Origin: Proteocatella sp049670425
Lineage (GTDB): Bacteria > Bacillota > Clostridia > Peptostreptococcales > Filifactoraceae
NCBI GenBank assembly: GCA_049670425.1
Contig: JBATTG010000002.1
Span: 1-16,126 of the forward strand
Direction: 5' to 3'
DNA: 16,126 bases
Position 1 is the stretch's first letter, and each line of letters starts with the position of its first letter. The position numbers and the translations under genes are program-made. The notes under the pieces were generated by a model that ran no database searches, was not told the origin of the DNA, and worked only from the letters and a program-made list of their open reading frames with translations. Shown piece after piece: positions 6,910 through 14,600 of the stretch.

Positions 6910-8370
6910 ATGCAAAATGTAATTTATATCAACAATGATGCCATACAGATAGTAAGGTCTGAGCATGACGGCAGCTTCAACATAAAAAATCACATAACCT
7001 TAAAGCTTCAGCGAGGCAGTGTTATAAATGGAACTATATTAAATAAAGAGGAAATACAGCAGCAACTTTCGCAACACAAAGAATATCTCAAAGACGCAAC
7101 CGTACTTATTGACAGCAGCAGCATACTCGTGAAGAAGCTGGAACTTCCTTCCCTGAACAAGAAGCAGATACAGGAAGTCCTTAAATATGAGCTGGGAGTG
7201 CAGGATGTAAAAGACGAGTATATCTATGATGTGAATATAATAAATACAAAAGAGAACACTTCGGTGCTTGGCTGCGCGGTGCCCAAGAGCCTTATCGAGA
7301 GTTATCTCAGTATGTTCAAGGAGATAGATGTTAAGGTATCAAGAATAGACATCGCTACGAATGCCATCACGAAATTCATCAATTCCCAAAAAGACTTGTG
7401 CAACAGCTCTTTTATCTTAAATATAATCGCGGGTGAGAATCTCATATCTTTCCTTTTTGAAAATGGCAAATATAAACTTTCAAACCGAAACCGCCTGATG
7501 AGCGATCCAGAGAGTGATGAATATATAAATGAAATTTTCTCCAAATTTTCATCGATGCTTCAGTTCAGCAAATCACAGAAATCAGAATACCAGATAAAAG
7601 CCAGTTATTATATCGGACTTGGAAAAGAGCGAACAGAGAAACTCAAACTCTATACTCAGGGCTACGAGCAGGACATGGAAGTTGGGGAGATGCTGCTGAC
7701 GTCGAATGAAGATGCACAAACAAGCGCAAATCTGTTCTATCCGCTTACAGGAATATTCAAGGGAAGTCAGGATATAAACCTTGTCGAAGCCTACAGACAG
7801 GCTACAAAAATTCAAAGAGTATCAAGCAATTCGATTATGAAACTGTCAGTCATTGCATTTTTGCTGGCGGGGGTATTGGTAGGCTTTATATTCATGAGCT
7901 TCAATATCAATCATCTGAATCAGCAGATAGAGACATCTGTAGCATATTTAGATGATCCCATTACTATAAATAAATTAAATGAAGCAGAAATGCATTTAGC
8001 AAAAAATGTGCATTTAAATAACATAATGACGGAAACCGAGCTTTCAAAAAAAGATATGCAAAGCTATAAGGTTTTAGACAAAAGAAATATAGAAAACATA
8101 TTCTCAATAGCAGGCAGCACAGTCTCACTTGGTAGCATGTCATATGATGCCCAGGAAAAGACCATAAGTCTTAATGGAACTACGCGAAATGAGCTTGACT
8201 GCTCGGATTTTGTTACAAATCTTTATAAAATAGGTCTGTTCAGCAATATAACCTACAAGGGATATAGCTCTTCAGCAATTCAATCGGATGCAGCTCCGGG
8301 ACTTTTTTCGGGAATAGGCTACTCATTTACTGCCGTAGCAACTTTGAAAGCAGGGGAAATCAATGGATAA
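6910..8370 (+). CDS. pilMN: PilM-PilN fusion, inner-membrane alignment subcomplex
   Basis: A 486-residue protein joining two genes that are separate in most Gram-negative T4P systems. Residues 1 to about 285 resemble the actin-like PilM, including VLIDSSSILVKKLELPSL and a helix-rich middle. At about 288 the motif DINLVEAYRQ corresponds to the cytosolic INLLP-type tail by which PilN docks on PilM. A single membrane segment (about 311-331) and a coiled-coil plus ferredoxin-like extracytoplasmic part of PilN type follow. PilMN fusions are known in C. difficile, so this is lineage-typical. The expected N-terminal nucleotide-binding signature of PilM (GxDIGSSxxK-like) is replaced by YINNDAIQIV, so ATP binding may be lost. 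AAGGGG overlapping the pilC stop serves the start, and the end overlaps pilO by eight bases, indicating coupling. Confidence 0.87.
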   Translation: MQNVIYINNDAIQIVRSEHDGSFNIKNHITLKLQRGSVINGTILNKEEIQQQLSQHKEYLKDATVLIDSSSILVKKLELPSLNKKQIQEVLKYELGVQDVKDEYIYDVNIINTKENTSVLGCAVPKSLIESYLSMFKEIDVKVSRIDIATNAITKFINSQKDLCNSSFILNIIAGENLISFLFENGKYKLSNRNRLMSDPESDEYINEIFSKFSSMLQFSKSQKSEYQIKASYYIGLGKERTEKLKLYTQGYEQDMEVGEMLLTSNEDAQTSANLFYPLTGIFKGSQDINLVEAYRQATKIQRVSSNSIMKLSVIAFLLAGVLVGFIFMSFNINHLNQQIETSVAYLDDPITINKLNEAEMHLAKNVHLNNIMTETELSKKDMQSYKVLDKRNIENIFSIAGSTVSLGSMSYDAQEKTISLNGTTRNELDCSDFVTNLYKIGLFSNITYKGYSSSAIQSDAAPGLFSGIGYSFTAVATLKAGEING

Positions 8371-9070
8371 TGGGAAGAAACAAAAAAAACAGGAAAAACC
8401 AAAAAAGCAGAAGTCTAAAATGATGCAAACCCAGCTTACGGACAGAGAAAAAAGCCTCCTGTATGTTCTGGCTATAATGCTGATTTTAATTGTCGGCGTA
8501 AAATATATCATCGCTCCAACCTATCAAAAAATGGCTGAACTTAAGATTCAAGACGAAGATGTTCAGATGAAAGAAGCGGCTACGCTGGCAACGATAGAGG
8601 GGCTTGAAACTACGAAACTTGAAACCGAAAGACTTATGATACAGATACGTGAAAATTCAAAGAATATAAGCACTTTTTTGAATGACGAGGGCGTAGACAA
8701 CCTCATTACCAAGCTTTGCATCGAAAATAATCTCAAACCAATAGCACTTGCTATTGAAAGCGACCCATACGATAAATTTGACATGGAAAAAATGCCAGAA
8801 ACGCCTGCCTCGCAGGGGGAAGCTCCGACAGAAGAAGTAGCAGCAACCGAAACGGCGGCAGTCAAATATACAAGATCAGCAAAGGTCAATTTGATTCTTC
8901 AGGGAAGCAAGCAAAGCATGTTAGGTTTCATCGACAAGATAAACAGCGTGCCATATCTTCTGGTAGAGAGCTTTACAAGTTCGTTTTCAGAATCGGCAGG
9001 AACCTTGCCAGGCGGACAGACACACAGTATAAAGATAAAAATCAATATGCTAAATACTGAATTTAAATAG
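8363..9070 (+). CDS. pilO: PilO-like type IV pilus alignment protein
   Basis: A 235-residue bitopic protein. A strongly basic, Lys- and Gln-rich cytoplasmic tail (residues 1-22) precedes one membrane segment near residues 31-50 (SLLYVLAIMLILIVGVKYII). A coiled coil of about 60 residues comes next, then an alpha/beta region of PilO ferredoxin-like type. That region is interrupted around residues 138-170 by a Pro-, Glu-, Ala- and Thr-rich linker (including ETPASQGEAPTEEVAATET). PilO pairs with PilN to form the ring around the platform. The family assignment rests on topology, size and position directly after pilMN more than on residue identity, as PilO sequences diverge fast. The ATG overlaps the pilMN stop, and AGGGGA lies just upstream. 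Confidence 0.8.
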   Translation: MDNGKKQKKQEKPKKQKSKMMQTQLTDREKSLLYVLAIMLILIVGVKYIIAPTYQKMAELKIQDEDVQMKEAATLATIEGLETTKLETERLMIQIRENSKNISTFLNDEGVDNLITKLCIENNLKPIALAIESDPYDKFDMEKMPETPASQGEAPTEEVAATETAAVKYTRSAKVNLILQGSKQSMLGFIDKINSVPYLLVESFTSSFSESAGTLPGGQTHSIKIKINMLNTEFK

Positions 9071-9120
9071 ATTGTTTAGTATAAATAAATGAATTCATAT
9101 TAATTAGGAGAATACATGGG

Positions 9121-10794
9121 ATGAAAAATTTTATCAAAAATCATAAGGTGAAAATTGTGAAATTTTTTGTATGTTATTGTGCAGTTCTTTGTATTTTTAA
9201 TTTATCCACAAGCTACTGCTACAAAGTTGATTTTGAGCCATATGCCGAAAGAAGCATGCCGTTCAACGAAGGCTGGACTGTCTGTGTCGATGAAAATCTG
9301 CCAAATTCACGTATAGAATTGCCTTACAAGATATATCATGATAGCCACACCATTGATATCTATAACAAGATACCAAATACAGGATTCGACAGTAACATGA
9401 TGATATTGAGAGTATTTCAAAAAAACGTTAAAGTTTCATTGGATGGTCAGATATTATATCAAAGTGAATTCAATAAAAAACTATGGAATGAATTCAGTCC
9501 AGGCAGCGGAATCTGTTTTGTATCTCTTCCTGAGGATGCACAGGGGAAGGAAATCCATATCGAATATGGTCTGATGCCGGGAACTTCAGAAACAGTTGTA
9601 AGCACCATAAAAATAATTGACGGAATCGTGAGTCCAGGTACATATTTTGGAGAGAGCAAATTTCTGCTGTTTATTGCATCGAGCATGCTCCTTGTTGGAA
9701 TCATAGGGATAGTTACGACGTTTGTCTATATAGCGATGGGTACAAAACTCTATCAGCTGGGACTTCTGTCACTGCTCATCGCATCATCATCAACTTGGAT
9801 TATGTGCAACAGTAAAATTATGCAGTATTTCACACCTAATTTAATATTTATACACAATCTGGAATATATATCATTTTACCTTATTCCCGTAGCTTTGTGG
9901 GGGTTTGTAAGTACTAACTGGAATGATTCAAAAAAAGCAAGCGGAATGATGTTTGGCTTAATGAGCGCTTTTTTTGCAATTACCATTACTCTAAAAAGTA
10001 TTGGAATAACAGATATGTTTCATTTTCTTAAGCTATTTCACCTGATATTACTGGCCAATGTGGCGTTTATATTCTATACGGCGATTACAGGTATGCGGTG
10101 CAGAGCCAGGTCGCTGAATATATTTTATTTGGGATTTGTGATTTTAGCTGTATTTGGAACAATTGATTTTGTAAGGTATTATACTGTTTTTAATACGGAT
10201 AAGATGGTAATATTCAGTTTTATAGGACTGCTTGGAATGTCAATCTGTATGATATTGAGTTTTATATATTCGACTAAGGATAAGATAACAGCAGCTACAG
10301 AAAACCGGATATCTAAAAATCTGGCATATTATGACCCTCTGACAGGCGTAAACAGCAGACTTAAATTTGAAGAAGATAAGAATCATATATGGAATGACAT
10401 AAAGAATACGACTGCAATAACTGTTTCAATGATTGATATAAACGGGCTTAAAGCAGTCAATGATACACATGGGCATATAATGGGAGACCGTTTAATTAAA
10501 ATTGTTGCAAATGAAATCAGAAGCGTTTTTAAAGAAAACTCCAGTTGCTATAGAATAGGAGGAGACGAATTTTGTATAATTTCAACAGGGGTAAATCTAC
10601 ACCTTTCAGACCTGTGCTTCAAAAGGCTTGATGATAGCCTGAAAAATACAGACTTCATTCTGCCAATAAGCGTATCACATGGAACTGCGATTTTTGATAG
10701 AAAAATCCATGAAAAAATTGAGGATTTGTTGGAAGATGCAGACAATGTAATGTATATAAATAAAAAACTGTTTAAAAATAAGAATGTTATTTAG
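9121..10794 (+). CDS. Membrane diguanylate cyclase with extracellular sensor and 7TM-type region
   Basis: A 557-residue protein. An N-terminal membrane segment (about 14-32) is followed by an exported region of about 150 residues rich in beta strands, resembling the jelly-roll sensor of 7TMR-DISM-type receptors. About seven hydrophobic segments span roughly 180-385. The C-terminal GGDEF domain has the expected start YYDPLTGVNSR, metal residue D439 in MIDINGLKAVND, GHIMGD, and an intact GGDEF (480-484), so I infer synthesis of c-di-GMP from two GTP. The product-inhibition I-site (RxxD) is replaced by KENS at 471-474. AGGAG at 9106-9110 serves the ATG at 9121; an earlier ATG at 9116 opens a two-codon frame ending in TGA that overlaps this start. 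It sits between pilO and pilD, which places a c-di-GMP source inside the pilus operon. Confidence 0.9.
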   Translation: MKNFIKNHKVKIVKFFVCYCAVLCIFNLSTSYCYKVDFEPYAERSMPFNEGWTVCVDENLPNSRIELPYKIYHDSHTIDIYNKIPNTGFDSNMMILRVFQKNVKVSLDGQILYQSEFNKKLWNEFSPGSGICFVSLPEDAQGKEIHIEYGLMPGTSETVVSTIKIIDGIVSPGTYFGESKFLLFIASSMLLVGIIGIVTTFVYIAMGTKLYQLGLLSLLIASSSTWIMCNSKIMQYFTPNLIFIHNLEYISFYLIPVALWGFVSTNWNDSKKASGMMFGLMSAFFAITITLKSIGITDMFHFLKLFHLILLANVAFIFYTAITGMRCRARSLNIFYLGFVILAVFGTIDFVRYYTVFNTDKMVIFSFIGLLGMSICMILSFIYSTKDKITAATENRISKNLAYYDPLTGVNSRLKFEEDKNHIWNDIKNTTAITVSMIDINGLKAVNDTHGHIMGDRLIKIVANEIRSVFKENSSCYRIGGDEFCIISTGVNLHLSDLCFKRLDDSLKNTDFILPISVSHGTAIFDRKIHEKIEDLLEDADNVMYINKKLFKNKNVI

Positions 10795-10820
10795 AATATT
10801 TCTTAACACGGAGGAAGAAA

Positions 10821-11591
10821 ATGGTGGTTCTTATAAATGTATTGCTTTACTTAATAATATTCATATACGGGGCCTGCATAGGGAGTTTCCTTAATGTCGT
10901 AATATACAGGGTTCCTAATGAAATATCAATTGCAAAGGGAAGGTCGTATTGCCCCAAATGCAATACGCAAATCAGAAATTGCGATCTCATACCCATTGCA
11001 AGCTACCTTAAGCTAAAAGGCAGATGCAGACAATGCAGCGAAAAAATTTCAAGCAGATACCCATTTGTGGAACTTTTTACAGGACTCATCGCAGTGATGG
11101 TGTTCATGGTGAAAGGCTTTACGATGATATCGGTAACTGTATTTATAGTATCAGCAATACTCATTGCCATAACCATGATCGATTTTGATACGATGACCAT
11201 ACCAAATGGATTGGTCGTTGCAATAATACCCCTTGCGGTTTATATGGCGCTTATGCAAAGTGACGTGAGCCTGTGGTCTAGCATAATCGGTTTTTTTGCA
11301 GTAAGCGTGCCGATGCTGCTACTTAATCAGGTTATTCCAGACAGCTTCGGCGGAGGCGATGTCAAGCTGATAGCCGTATGCGGCTTTATGCTTGGCTGGG
11401 AAAATACCCTGCTTGCAATGTTCATAGCTATACTCATTGGTGGCATGTATGCGGTATATCTTCTTGTCAGCGGGAAAAGCAAGCGCGGCGCCCATATAGC
11501 GTTTGGGCCATATATATGCCTTGGCGTTTATATATCAATGCTTTACGGCAATGAAATAATAAAGCTGTATCTGGGAATGTTCGGCTTATAA
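10821..11591 (+). CDS. pilD: Prepilin leader peptidase and N-methyltransferase PilD
   Basis: A 256-residue polytopic aspartic protease of the TFPP/PilD (A24) family. It removes prepilin leaders after Gly and methylates the new N-terminal Phe. The N-terminal segment (GACIGSFLNVVIYRVP) is characteristic. Two Cys pairs, C44-P-K-C47 and C69-R-Q-C72, form the zinc-binding cytoplasmic domain linked to methylation. The catalytic aspartates are D121 in MIDFDTMTIPN and D180 in the GGGDVKL version of the GxGD motif. About eight hydrophobic segments fit the family. GGAGG at 10810-10814 is ideally placed six bases before the ATG. It follows the cyclase by 26 bases and precedes the giant prepilin-like gene. 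Its visible local substrates are the two pilins and the giant protein. Confidence 0.95.
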   Translation: MVVLINVLLYLIIFIYGACIGSFLNVVIYRVPNEISIAKGRSYCPKCNTQIRNCDLIPIASYLKLKGRCRQCSEKISSRYPFVELFTGLIAVMVFMVKGFTMISVTVFIVSAILIAITMIDFDTMTIPNGLVVAIIPLAVYMALMQSDVSLWSSIIGFFAVSVPMLLLNQVIPDSFGGGDVKLIAVCGFMLGWENTLLAMFIAILIGGMYAVYLLVSGKSKRGAHIAFGPYICLGVYISMLYGNEIIKLYLGMFGL

Positions 11592-11666
11592 AACGAATTA
11601 AAATTAAGAAAATATTAAAATTCACGCTTATATTTGGAAACAGTTGTTCAGTCGAAAGGTAAACTT

Positions 11667-14600
11667 ATGCTAAAACATAGAAATAAAAATAAGGGATTCA
11701 CACTAATTGAAATAATAGCCACAACGACTATTATTGCTATGCTTGCGGCATTTGCAGTACCAACTTTTATAGGTTATATCGAAACTGGCAATCAGACCAA
11801 ACGAATGAATATAGCAAAAACAATATATCTTGCAGCTCAAAACCAGCTTACAGAAAAAAAGATAAATCAGACGCTGGGAACGTTTTCTATGACTGAAAAG
11901 GAAGCCGATGCTAAAATCAAGGATGATGCAACCTTTATAAAACCAGATGAATTGGCTAATGGAGTACTTGAGAAGGGCAGTTCAATTTTACCTTCAGCTA
12001 TGCCCCCTGAGGAAAAAGCAAATATAGTGTATTTAAGTAAACCTCAGGGGGTAGCTTCAGGCAAGGTATATGACCTGCTTGACAGCGTGATTCAGGACAA
12101 GAGTGTATTAAATAACGCAATTTTAATAGAATATAACAAGACAACAGGCTTTGTTCTATCTGTTTTTTACAGTGAAGAAACTGGTGGAAGCGATGAAAGT
12201 CAATTTGCTTTCACATATGCTGGATCAGACAATAAAAGTAAAACTGACAAATACAAAAGTATAAGTGGCACAAGACCATATACATATGCCGACGAAAGAA
12301 GACAGGGCTACTGCGGAATCGAAGAAACCGGAATGCTTCCTCCGACTGGTAAAGAAGTAATAATAAATATCAAAGATGGAAAAAAATCACCGCTAAGCGA
12401 TGGAAGTGGTGGTAGTTATAAAAATGTACTGTATGCTGAAGCTTTAGTTCCTAAGAGCATGATTGCGAGCGGTCAAAAAATTCAACTGCAGATACTGAGT
12501 CAAAGTGGGGGAACTCCAATATATGAAACTGGAGAAATAGAGTCAGAAAAGATCTCAGATTCCTTTCAAGTGGCTAAAATGACACTTATGTCTCCGCCAT
12601 CAGGGCATATTGTATTTAAGTCTTTAACAGCTGGAGATGGAACTGCTCTGGAAACTGGATTTGTCAGAATAGTATGGGTGCTCGATTATGTAGACGGGGA
12701 CATGATGACACAGACAAACAGCATAGGAATGAAATATCTTACTGGGGATACAGCTCAAAACGGCCCGCAGAACATACGCGTAGGTATATCGGGAAATGGC
12801 ATAAATGCTAAATCACTTTCTATGCAAAATTCACACTTTGCTTATGAAACCCAAGATAAATCTATAGTTGGAAGTAAAAAATTCAAGTCTTTTATAACAT
12901 CTGCCCGTCACTTGAATAATGTACGCTATAAGCTGGATGGAGATTTCCGTCAGCTTTATGATATAGACATGACAAAAATAACCAATTTTCTGCCTATAGG
13001 TTCAGCTATAACTACAAAAGCGGCACTTCCAGCAGGAAAAGTAGCAGCGCCTTTTGAAGGCAAATACTTTGCACGAAAAGAAGCTGGAACATATTCAATA
13101 AAAAATCTTAAAATAGATACAAATGCAGGTAAAGTTCCAGGGTATCCAGTTCCAGATAATACTGGACTTTTTGGTGCAATAAAAGGATCCGAACCTTTAG
13201 ATTGGTCAAAAGGCGTCATAACCGGTCTTACCCTTGAAAATCCCAGGATAAAAGGCGGTAATTATGTAGGTGCTCTTGCGGGTTTAAACAGCGGACAGAT
13301 TTCTATGGTTACGGTGGAAAATAATAAGCAATTAGGACCTATAGTTCAAGGAAAAGATGCTATTGGAGGCATTGTAGGAGAAAATAGGGGGGGTTTATCC
13401 AACCTTGTTCTTGTAAATAAGAGTGAAGAAAAAGTATCACTGATAAAAGGAAGTGGAGATAAGGTTGGTGGAATTGCTGGGAAAAACACTGAAAAGATAA
13501 ATGATATAGTCGTTATTTCATCGTCTTCAGCATCCGTAGTATCAGGAGGAGAAGTTCTGGATAATAATATAGGAGGGATAGCAGGGCTCAATAACGGTCA
13601 AATAGATAGAGTTATGTATCTTGCAGTTGCACCTAAGTTTGAAACTACAGATGGAGAAAATATAGCTCCGATTCAAGGTGCATCATCAACAGGAATTATA
13701 AATGATGGGGTATATCTTTCGGGAAAGGCTCAAAGGCCAGCAATTACAAATAATGAGTACAATTTTGGCAAAGCAAATATAGGAAAACCAAAGTCTACAG
13801 AAGAAATAAGTAAAGTAATTGATTGGAAGAACTGGAAAAAGAACAAAGACTCAGATGAAAATAATATGCTTGCTATATATCCATACTGGTATCAATATGA
13901 AACGCCTTACAAAGAAAAAGATAAAATTAATAATTGGCCGGTAGTAAATGAAGAGGGTGGGAAAGCAGAACTTGTCTATTATGAATTATATTCAGATAAT
14001 ACATGGGGTTACTACAATCAGGATGATACAGATAACCAAACCCTTACGTATGATATAAATAAAACTGTAGTAAATGATGGCTATTTGATTGAGTATCCTG
14101 ATAATAATAATGGAGTTTACACAATTGAAGTAGGACATGGAGAAAATAAAGAACTAGAACTTAAAAGTGATTCGTGGAAGTGGAATGATAAATTACTAAC
14201 TCAGGATACTCAGAATTTAGAACCGGTAAGATTTACTAAAAATGGGAAATCATATATGAGATTATTCCTAAGAAATAGTATATTGGAATCTGTTGCTAAA
14301 GAAAATAATGAAATAAAAATTATTGTAAAAAAAGGAAATACAATAATGAGCGAAACAACTTTTAATCCTTTATTTGCTCCAAAAAATACAGTTGAGGAAG
14401 CACAAAAAGCTGAATCATCAGGCTCGTTTATAATTCGTTCGCCAAGACAACTTGATAATGTGGATAAAGCCAATAATGTGGGAGTGAAAAGCGCCAATGT
14501 AAAGTTTTATCAGGCCCTAAATATTGATTTTGGTTCATACAAGGAGGCCGATATACTCACTGAAAAACAGTATACGAGAGAACTTGAAAGCGTAAATTAC

